Both the position numbers and the translations under genes were made by a program. This document shows positions 1 to 6,414 of a stretch of 32,077 nucleotides of DNA, piece by piece (the first letter of the stretch is position 1; each line of letters begins with the position of its first letter). The stretch spans positions 1 to 32,077 of the forward strand of contig CAIXCY010000091.1 in the NCBI GenBank assembly GCA_903918045.1, written 5' to 3'. The stretch is from an uncultured Bacteroidia bacterium (GTDB taxonomy: Bacteria; Bacteroidota; Bacteroidia; Bacteroidales; Prolixibacteraceae). The notes beneath the pieces are model-generated. The model made no database searches. It saw only the letters and a list, made by a program, of their open reading frames with translations, and had not been told where the DNA came from.

Positions 1-201
1 ATCGTACTGTTTTTGGCCAGCACAACTGTTTCGAATGCCCAAAGTGTAGGCATCAATGCAACCGGCACTACTCCCGATGGCAGTGCCATGCTCGATGTTA
101 GTTCGACAACCAAAGGGTTTTTGCCACCGGATAGATATCAGCATGTTAAAAATTACTTCGATAATTTGAGGCAAATTTATTGTCCGGGTTTCAGCTTTTA
201 A
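1..201 (+). pseudogene. 5' stub of a Bacteroidota exported surface protein, cut by the window edge
   Basis: The frame is open from base 1, so the start codon lies outside the window or is the TTG at 13. The visible part shows a signal-peptide end (hydrophobic run, then SNAQ), followed by [19 protein letters not shown] and TKGFLPP. This resembles the N-terminus of many large Bacteroidota cell-surface or tail-fibre-like proteins, where the text normally continues LPPRMT and the protein runs for hundreds of residues. Here the match stops at the LPP codons (121-129), unrelated residues follow, and a stop comes at 199-201. I read it as the 5' remnant of a deleted gene. A genuinely short secreted peptide cannot be excluded. 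Confidence 0.55.
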
Positions 202-616
202 AAGAGTCTAAACTTAAAAATTCAGAAGGAGATAAAATGGGAATATTTCTAAAAGGATTTAAATCAAGCAGATCATTGTCGCCGGTAAGGACAAATGTGG
301 CCTTTGCACAAACAGCAAGTGAAAGAAATTTGTCGTCTTTTGGATCGCGACAGGCAGTAATATTTTCGGTAATGTCGATTCTTTCTGCGAGTATTTCAAA
401 TTTTTGCAAAAAAGCCTGGCGCAATGACTTGAGAAGATATTTATCTAATTTATCTCTCATTAATACTTCTTGTAGTTCATGGAGAGTCTCGTCTGAGACA
501 ACAATGGTTCCAAATAGAAGCCCTCTACTGAATGCCTGTCCTACTGAAGAATCTGGGAAAAGAAGCGCGCTCACTACCACATTAGTATCAATAACTAACC
601 GGTTATTCTTTTTCAT
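191..616 (-). CDS. PIN-domain toxin (VapC-like ribonuclease, COG1569-type)
   Basis: This 141-residue protein has the acidic residues of a PIN nuclease: D10 in [14 protein letters not shown]47/E50 in HELQEV, D91-D95 in [13 protein letters not shown], and D113/D115 in [10 protein letters not shown]. The length and the DPKDDKFL pattern fit the 'putative toxin-antitoxin system toxin component, PIN family' group. Family knowledge predicts Mg-dependent cleavage of RNA in the cytoplasm, held in check by the antitoxin encoded just upstream. Its start overlaps the antitoxin 3' end by 14 bp (603-616), so the two are probably translationally coupled. No frameshift or missing key residue is seen, so the pair appears intact even though the flanking sequence is decayed. 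The RNA target cannot be told from sequence. Confidence 0.85.
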   Translation of the reverse strand: MKKNNRLVIDTNVVVSALLFPDSSVGQAFSRGLLFGTIVVSDETLHELQEVLMRDKLDKYLLKSLRQAFLQKFEILAERIDITENITACRDPKDDKFLSLAVCAKATFVLTGDNDLLDLNPFRNIPILSPSEFLSLDSFKS

Positions 617-839
617 TCAGTATCTCAAGCAATTTTTCGGGGGTAAGTCCGTTAGATTGGGCAATTTTCCCGGCTGTTTGCATAATTTCAAAAAGTTCTT
701 CCCGAGCAGCTGCTTTCTTAATAAATATGGTTTTAAGCCAGCTATTTACAATATAGTCAACCTTTTTTCGCTCCTCAGCTGTTGCACTAAGATAGGCATT
801 GGCAATCTCAGGGTTAAGCGATATGCTAACTTCTTTCAT
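603..839 (-). CDS. antitoxin of the PIN-type toxin-antitoxin pair
   Basis: This 78-residue, helix-rich, charged protein (start MKEVSISLNPEIANAYLSAT, end [14 protein letters not shown]) precedes the PIN toxin and overlaps it by 14 bp, the usual antitoxin-first order. An upstream TTG at 863 would extend it by eight residues. That TTG is the end of a good -7 promoter box (861-868), so the ATG at 839 is the better start. I do not recognise a specific DNA-binding fold with confidence. The role is inferred from size, order and overlap. It would be expected to bind and neutralise the toxin and repress its own promoter. Confidence 0.7.
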   Translation of the reverse strand: MKEVSISLNPEIANAYLSATAEERKKVDYIVNSWLKTIFIKKAAAREELFEIMQTAGKIAQSNGLTPEKLLEILNEKE

Positions 840-860
840 TAGTTTAAAATTTAATTTATA

Positions 861-868
861 CAAAAATA
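861..868 (-). promoter_or_regulatory. -7 promoter box for the toxin-antitoxin operon
   Basis: On the minus strand the sequence TATTTTTG matches the Bacteroidota -7 consensus TAnnTTTG, 21 bases upstream of the antitoxin ATG at 839. No convincing -33 TTTG element is seen at the expected distance, so the call rests on the -7 box and its position. Confidence 0.4.
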
Positions 869-1299
869 CAAATTGGAGAACTAAGATGAACAGGAAAACT
901 AAAAAAAAGATGGGACATGCTACTAAAATAATCGTGGTAATTTGTTCAAACAGGTATACCTTATAAAATAACTAAAGTATAGAAATGAATAGATTATTCC
1001 TCTCCTTAATTTCGATGCTGTCAGGTCTTTTTAAAGATCAAACAAATAAAATATTTGCCAACCACTTAATAATCGGATCTTAAAATACAAAAACAAACAC
1101 ATGAAATATTTTATTTTAGGAATCTCAATCATTCTCCTAATCTCTTGCTATGATAGTAAGAAACAATCCTAATAATAGCAATGGATTTCCGTGGAAATGA
1201 TCTTGAGAAGATACTGTCGGAACTTCTAAATTAATACATATTCGCAACTATATTTCCATGAAATAATCTAAAAAATAACCGAATAACAACACATAAAAC
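869..1299. other. gap with gene debris only
   Basis: This AT-rich stretch lies between the toxin-antitoxin pair and the sensor kinase. It holds a 23-codon lipoprotein stub (1101-1172, listed separately), an ATG-started 17-codon frame at 1181-1234 in a different phase, and a 32-codon frame at 985-1083 with a hydrophobic start. None shows enough similarity or length to be called a gene. No clear promoter for the kinase at 1300 was identified. Confidence 0.5.
1101..1172 (+). pseudogene. lipoprotein signal-peptide stub
   Basis: A 23-codon frame begins MKYFILGIS, continues with a hydrophobic run, and reaches a lipobox-like LISC followed by YDSKKQS and a stop. This is what the first residues of a Bacteroidota lipoprotein look like, with the mature protein missing. 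Coding-like debris in another phase follows directly (1181-1234). It is best read as the 5' remnant of a lost lipoprotein gene. A functional micro-lipoprotein is possible but has no support. Confidence 0.4.
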
Positions 1300-4200
1300 A
1301 TGAAAAGACTCACTTTTATACTTGCTATTTTCTTCTTGTTATTCGCCGGAAATAAACTAGCGGCTCAGGAGCTCCGTTTTAATAAGGTCTTTAAAAATAA
1401 TTCGACTCAAATCTTTTTTGCAATTCAAGATAAGCAGGGTCTGATTTGGATGCTTGACATTCAAAATAAATTGGTACGATACGATGGGATAAATCTAAAA
1501 GCTTATTCAAATGACTCCCAAAATATAAATTCCATTTCATCAGGTTCTTTGAATAGTTTATTTGCAGATTCTGAAAATATTATTTGGATTGGAACAGATA
1601 AATCAGGTCTTGAAAGACTGGATCCTTCTACTGATTCATTTACGCATTTCAGGCATAATGAAAAGGATCCTACCAGTTTAAGTTCTGACAGCATTACCTT
1701 TTGCAATGAGGATCGTTCAGGTAATCTTTGGGTTGGCAGTTCTGCCGGTTTAAGCTTGTTCGACAGAAAAACAAATAAATTCAAACACTACAGGCACGAC
1801 CCAAAAGACCCAACAAGCGTAGGTCCCGGAATGATAACATTAATGTATGAAGATCAAAAAGGTGTCTTATGGTTTGTAGCGGCGAAGGTCAATTTTGCTT
1901 TGGGAACTTATGCCTGTATGCTCAACCGTTTTGATAGGGCTACCGGAAAATTTACCCGAATTAATCAGGACCAAATAGGCCCCAAAATCAAAAGTTCAAA
2001 GGAAATGATCTTTGAATTATATGAAGATAAAAACAATAATTTTTGGATAGGGACGACTTTTGGCCTTTATAAAATGGATAGGGACAAAATTTCTTTCACT
2101 CATTATTACCCTGATCCATTTAATGAATCCATATTAAGTACAGTTCCTGTTGCAGAAAAGGCAGTTTCATGGATTTCAAAGATAACAGAAGATTCCTCCG
2201 GTGCATTGTGGATAGCATTAGGTTATTCAGGCATCAACAGGTATGATCCGATAACCGGGAAGTCAAAACATTTTGGATATATTTATGACAATAATAAACT
2301 GATATCGGCAAAAGATACTGCTACTGGTTTGACTACCAATAATATTTCTTGTTTTATAAATTCCAAAGATGGTTTAGTTTGGCTAGTATCAAATGGAGGT
2401 TTATTCAATCTGAATTATAACAAAACAACTATTCCTTTCTATCCAGTAAAGTGGAATGTTGATGCATTTTGTTACGAACCTAAACCGAACATTCTTTGGA
2501 TTGGCACAGACAATGGGCTCTTACGCAAAGACCTAACCACTCAAAAGGAAAAATTATGGACCCATGATCCAAAAAACAATAACAGCCTGGCTCACAATAC
2601 CATCACAACGATGCACAAGGACGAAAAGGGGAATATTTGGCTGGGTACTTCTAACGGGCTCGATAAGTTTGACCCAATAACGAAAACATTTACAAATTAC
2701 CAACATGACCCCAAGAACCCCGGAAGCATTTCAAATAATACACTATACTACTTGTTTTTTGATCACAAAAAAAATCTGTGGATTGGTTCAAATTCAGGTA
2801 TTTCCCGAATGGATCCTACTACAGAACAGTTTACCAATTATACCCTTGAAAATAAAAAACAATGGGAGCCAATAGACGTAAATCATTATGGTATAGCTGA
2901 AGACCAGCAGCATGGAATATGGACTATCTCCGGGGATCATGCTTTCAGACTAAATGTTGAAACCGGGAAAATAAAAAAATACCTTGTCTGTCCATTCTTA
3001 AAAGCTATTTATGTCGATTCATCTGGAATGATCTGGGCTGGTGGACCAAATGGACTTTATACTTTTAACAAGACAAAAGAAGAATTTGAATTGTATGCCA
3101 GTAAGCAATCTGAAGTATATTTTGACAATGTGATAAATATTATGGAAGATAACCAAAATAATCTTTGGGTGTCGACCACTTCTTTGATAGTAAAGATCAG
3201 AAAAGACAGAAAAAAAGTGAAAAAATTTACCGGAGCGAACGGTATTCACAATACAAATTTCATATATAATGATAATCTTAAAGCTCCGGACGGCCGTTTA
3301 TTTTTAGGAATTGAGAAAGGCTATTATTCATTTTATCCTGATCAGATAAAGGATACTATCATAACTCCGGCACTTAATATAACAGGTTTTAAATTAGGCG
3401 AAACAGTAATAAAAACAGGACCGGGCAGCATCTTTACAACACCAATAGGGCAACTCGATGAGTTAAGGCTAAACCATGATCAAAATGTTTTTTCATTCGA
3501 TTTTTTTGCTGCAGACTATATAAGTCCAGGTGGTGCTGAATATTTATTCATGTTGGAAAATTATAACAATACATGGAACAATATTGGTGGCGACCGTCGC
3601 GCCTATTTCTTCAATGTACCACCAGGCACTTATACATTTCGTGTAAAAGCGGTAAGTGCTGATGGTGGAGTAGCAGAAAAATCTATCCACATTATTATCA
3701 GTCCTCCATGGTGGCTCACTTGGTGGGCTTACTGCTTGTATGCGCTTATAGTAATTATTTCAGGTTACCTTATCTTCAAATACCAGCAATATTACATCAT
3801 AAGAAAACATAGAGCAATAACACAACAAAAAGAGTTGGAGCAGGCAAAAGAAATCGAAAAAGCCTATACGGAATTAAAAGCTACTCAGAACCAACTTATA
3901 CAATCAGAAAAAATGGCATCGCTGGGAGAACTTACAGCTGGCATTGCACATGAAATTCAAAACCCATTGAATTTCATCAATAACTTTTCGGAAGTGAATT
4001 TAGAATTAATCGAAGAAATGAAAACTGAAAAGTTAAAAAAGAAAGGTGAAAGAGATGAGCAACTTCAGGAGGAACTATTAAATGATCTTGCACTTAATCT
4101 TGAAAAAATAAATCAACATGGCAAAAGAGCCGATGCTATTGTAAAAGGGATGCTCCAACACTCAAGGACGAGTACCGGAATAAAGGAACCAACAAATATA

Positions 4201-4665
4201 AATGCATTGGCAGACGAATACTTACGCCTATCCTATCATGGCCTTCGCGCAAAAGACAAATCATTCAATGCAACCATGAAAATAGATTTTGATGAAAGTA
4301 TCGGCAACATAAACATCGTTGCACAAGATATTGGAAGAGCAATCTTGAATTTAATTAATAATGCTTTTTATGTGGTGTATGAAAAGAAGAAATCCGGGGT
4401 TGAAAATTATGTACCGATCGTTTTTGTAAGTACCAAAAAGAATAACGATATAATAGTAATAACTGTAGAAGACAATGGCAACGGCATACCACAAAAAGTA
4501 CTGGATAAAATATTCCAACCATTCTTTACAACCAAACCATCAGGACAAGGAACCGGCTTGGGTTTATCGTTAAGCTTTGATATTGTAAAAGCTCATGGCG
4601 GTGAAATACAAGTGGAAACAAAAGAAGATGAAGGAACCTCATTTATAATCAAATTACCTGTTTAA
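1300..4665 (+). CDS. periplasmic beta-propeller sensor histidine kinase (HTCS-like, without receiver)
   Basis: This 1121-residue inner-membrane kinase has a signal peptide (MKRLTFILAIFFLLF...AQ). It is followed by about 14 two-component-regulator propeller repeats (residues ~30-690, with recurring motifs such as GLIWMLD, NIWLGTSNGL and NLWIGSNSG). A Y_Y_Y domain (~715-795) and one membrane helix (~804-830, WWLTWWAYCLYALIVIISGY) come next, then a coiled coil (~835-860) and the kinase core. The core has phospho-acceptor H884 in GIAHEIQNPL, N-box N1021 (NLINNA), G1 D1058 (VEDNGNGIP), F-box FQPFFTT and G2 GQGTGLGLS. Classical hybrid two-component systems of this architecture carry a receiver and AraC domain at the C-terminus. 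This one stops after the ATPase domain, and a separate receiver gene follows 10 bp later. The ligand is probably periplasmic, possibly a glycan fragment, but this is inferred from the family only. Confidence 0.92.
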   Translation: MKRLTFILAIFFLLFAGNKLAAQELRFNKVFKNNSTQIFFAIQDKQGLIWMLDIQNKLVRYDGINLKAYSNDSQNINSISSGSLNSLFADSENIIWIGTDKSGLERLDPSTDSFTHFRHNEKDPTSLSSDSITFCNEDRSGNLWVGSSAGLSLFDRKTNKFKHYRHDPKDPTSVGPGMITLMYEDQKGVLWFVAAKVNFALGTYACMLNRFDRATGKFTRINQDQIGPKIKSSKEMIFELYEDKNNNFWIGTTFGLYKMDRDKISFTHYYPDPFNESILSTVPVAEKAVSWISKITEDSSGALWIALGYSGINRYDPITGKSKHFGYIYDNNKLISAKDTATGLTTNNISCFINSKDGLVWLVSNGGLFNLNYNKTTIPFYPVKWNVDAFCYEPKPNILWIGTDNGLLRKDLTTQKEKLWTHDPKNNNSLAHNTITTMHKDEKGNIWLGTSNGLDKFDPITKTFTNYQHDPKNPGSISNNTLYYLFFDHKKNLWIGSNSGISRMDPTTEQFTNYTLENKKQWEPIDVNHYGIAEDQQHGIWTISGDHAFRLNVETGKIKKYLVCPFLKAIYVDSSGMIWAGGPNGLYTFNKTKEEFELYASKQSEVYFDNVINIMEDNQNNLWVSTTSLIVKIRKDRKKVKKFTGANGIHNTNFIYNDNLKAPDGRLFLGIEKGYYSFYPDQIKDTIITPALNITGFKLGETVIKTGPGSIFTTPIGQLDELRLNHDQNVFSFDFFAADYISPGGAEYLFMLENYNNTWNNIGGDRRAYFFNVPPGTYTFRVKAVSADGGVAEKSIHIIISPPWWLTWWAYCLYALIVIISGYLIFKYQQYYIIRKHRAITQQKELEQAKEIEKAYTELKATQNQLIQSEKMASLGELTAGIAHEIQNPLNFINNFSEVNLELIEEMKTEKLKKKGERDEQLQEELLNDLALNLEKINQHGKRADAIVKGMLQHSRTSTGIKEPTNINALADEYLRLSYHGLRAKDKSFNATMKIDFDESIGNINIVAQDIGRAILNLINNAFYVVYEKKKSGVENYVPIVFVSTKKNNDIIVITVEDNGNGIPQKVLDKIFQPFFTTKPSGQGTGLGLSLSFDIVKAHGGEIQVETKEDEGTSFIIKLPV

Positions 4666-4675
4666 AGAAATAATT

Positions 4676-5053
4676 ATGAAAATTTTAGTTGTAGATGACG
4701 AGATGGACGTACAATTATTGTTTCAGCAAAAATTCAGAAAAGAAATTAAAGAAGGAGCAATGAATTTTGCGTTTGCCTTTTCCGGTGAATCTGCTTTAGA
4801 ATTTATGAAAGCAAACGGACAAGAGGCAGTATTAATTCTGTCTGATATAAATATGCCGGGGATGAGTGGACTGGAGTTATTGAAACACATTAAAAAGAAT
4901 TACGAAAAGCCACCGCCGATTGTGATGATGATCACCGCCTATGGGGATGATCTTACTTATCAAGAAGCTAAACAATTAGGCGCAGATGATTTTTTGACCA
5001 AACCAGTTGATTTTGATTCTTTAAAAGCAAAACTAAAATCTATGCTTTTATAA
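4676..5053 (+). CDS. single-domain response regulator (receiver only)
   Basis: This 125-residue CheY-like receiver has the acidic pocket D7/D8 (LVVDDE), phospho-acceptor D57 (LSDINMPGMSG), switch residue T87 (MITAYG) and conserved K109 (LTKPVDF). There is no output domain, and the protein ends right after the last receiver helix. It starts 10 bp after the sensor kinase stop, so the two form an operon and a cognate pair. It presumably accepts phosphate from H884 of the kinase and either acts by protein-protein contact or passes phosphate on. No DNA-binding partner is encoded next to it. Confidence 0.92.
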   Translation: MKILVVDDEMDVQLLFQQKFRKEIKEGAMNFAFAFSGESALEFMKANGQEAVLILSDINMPGMSGLELLKHIKKNYEKPPPIVMMITAYGDDLTYQEAKQLGADDFLTKPVDFDSLKAKLKSMLL

Positions 5054-5158
5054 CTGTGATCTTGTCGCTTTCATTGTCACCTGGCAGCAAAACTATGTTT
5101 TTGAGCGCATTCATTTAGCCTTGATAGGACAATTAAGATAATAATCTGGTGTGAGAAA

Positions 5159-5313
5159 ATGAGGCTGTCTCAAAAGCACTTAACCGCAGAGTTCCGCCAA
5201 GAAGGCACAAAGTAACGCAGAGTTATCATGCTGTATTTATGGACTTTGCGATTCTTTGCTTTTAATCTCAGCGGTTCTTTGCGGTTAAATTTTTACTTTT
5301 GAGACAGCCTCAT
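5159..5313. repeat. 155-bp MITE-like element with 18-bp perfect terminal inverted repeats
   Basis: The arms at 5159-5176 and 5296-5313 are perfect reverse complements and carry the core GAGGCTGTCTCAAAAG. A second nested pair, TTAACCGC (5180-5187) and GCGGTTAA (5281-5288), lies inside. The interior is rich in GCAGAG / AACGCAG / CTTTGCG words and contains no coding frame. Size and structure fit a non-autonomous miniature transposable element or a dispersed intergenic repeat. I see no unambiguous target-site duplication beside the arms. No matching transposase is present in the window. The hairpin could also act as a bidirectional transcription stop after the regulator gene. Confidence 0.6.
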
Positions 5314-5329
5314 GCTTTAGAGGTGTGGA

Positions 5330-5365
5330 TTGCAAATCTTCACCAGCAGAGTTGCAAATCTTCAC
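5330..5365. repeat. two 14-bp direct repeats, 22-bp period
   Basis: The word TTGCAAATCTTCAC occurs at 5330-5343 and again at 5352-5365, 17 bases after the inverted-repeat element ends. Repeated short words of this kind occur at the ends of some insertion sequences and at protein-binding sites. With only two copies and no transposase nearby, the origin is open. Confidence 0.4.
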
Positions 5366-5574
5366 TAACTGGTAATTTGACTTCCACAACTTTTTCAAGT
5401 GATACTTAAAGCCTCCCAAAAATTTAATTTAGTGTAGAATATTATTTGAAGTAAATAGTCGCGCCCAACTTCAAAGAAATTACTAATTTTAATCCCGAAG
5501 ACGGAATACCTGTTTGGTCCCTAAAGAATCAGTACTTCTGCCTTTGAACTGAAATAAAGCTTAACTATATACGA

Positions 5575-6283
5575 ATGAAAAAGTTACATTATTTGCTCTA
5601 ATTAGGTTTCTGTGTGTTATCTTTTGATAAAATCGCCGCACAGAAGGCCACAGTCTCTGAAAAACAGGTTTCGTTAGTGACTTATCCGTTTTCAGATCCC
5701 GATCCGATTCCAAACCCTGGAAAATTCTATCCTTACTCCCGTTTTGAAGGATATTCAGACAAAGGGACCGAAAAGAATTGGAAAATGGTGGAACTTGAAA
5801 ATGCACTCGATCTGATAAAATCTAAAAAGTATAATAAAGCGCTTGAAAGTATAACACGTGCAAAACAGTGGCTACCCAATCTGGGTGTAGGCAAACCATA
5901 TGATGTTGATGAACGGATGGAAGACTTTATTGCACTGAGTTGTTATCAAAAACTAAAGGACGAGATAAGGTCTGATGAATGCAGGGAAAAAATATCCGGA
6001 GAAAAAGCCGTTCAGAATCTATTATCCGATGCTAACGATTTTCTTACTGCATGACTTCTGAAGGATGGCGGAAATAAACCAGATGGGGATCGGATCATGA
6101 AAAAGTTGTCTGATAAAAATCCGAATGCAAAAAATATCCAGTGGGCTGTAACCGTCTATACCAATAGCCTGGAGCGGAGTAAAACCCTCCCGAAAGAGCT
6201 GGAAAAAAAATGAGAATACGGTTTTAATGGAACGGGTTGTTGATGAATTACTCCAGTTAGGATCGTATTGCTGTCAGCCTTAA
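5575..6283 (+). pseudogene. broken DUF5107/TPR protein gene with large internal deletion
   Basis: The start at 5575 (MKKLHYLL) runs into an in-frame TAA after eight codons. The same frame continues through the rest of a signal peptide (LGFCVLS...AAQ) and then VSLVTYPFSDPDPIPNP and KFYPYSRFEGYSDKG. This resembles the N-terminus of DUF5107 proteins, which are normally about 1000 residues or more with C-terminal TPRs. At about 5803 the text jumps in frame from WKMVELEN to ALDLIKSKKYNKALESI and NLGVGKPYDVDER, which looks like the far C-terminal TPR part. Further defects are an in-frame TGA at 6052-6054, with coding resuming (LLKDGGNKPDGDRI to ELEKK), and a phase change after an eight-A run near 6203-6210, after which NTVLMERVVDELL continues to a TAA at 6283. 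The gene is dead by several independent lesions. Confidence 0.75.
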
Positions 6284-6379
6284 ACTAATTTTAAATATCA
6301 TTTTGAAAAACGTGTCAGAACTGATTTTGATTATAACAACCCTGAATTGCGAGTGAAATGATTAAAGTGTACTATCGTG

Positions 6380-6387
6380 TACGTTTG
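6380..6387 (+). promoter_or_regulatory. -7 promoter box for the GH95-like gene
   Basis: TACGTTTG matches the Bacteroidota consensus TAnnTTTG and lies 27 bases before the ATG at 6415. It falls inside the alternative longer reading frame that begins at 6358, which argues for the start at 6415. No good -33 element is seen at the usual distance. Confidence 0.45.
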
Positions 6388-6414
6388 TTTGTATTTATAA
6401 AACAACATATTACT

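Larger units (their letters stand above)
5054..5574. other. intergenic stretch with inverted-repeat element and short direct repeat
   Basis: No gene is supported between the response regulator and the DUF5107-like pseudogene. The stretch holds a 155-bp MITE-like element (5159-5313) and a pair of 14-bp direct repeats (5330-5365), both listed separately. The remainder is AT-rich, with stops in all frames and nothing recognised. Confidence 0.55.

Noticed and set aside
985-1083. 32-codon frame with hydrophobic start (MNRLFLSLISML)
   Set aside because: Too short, no similarity recognised, in an AT-rich region with other gene debris.
5575-6054. Stop-codon readthrough or alternative genetic code to explain in-frame TAA and TGA in the DUF5107-like frame
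   Set aside because: All other genes in the window use TAA, TGA and TAG as ordinary stops, and this locus also has a deletion and a frameshift, so pseudogenisation explains it.
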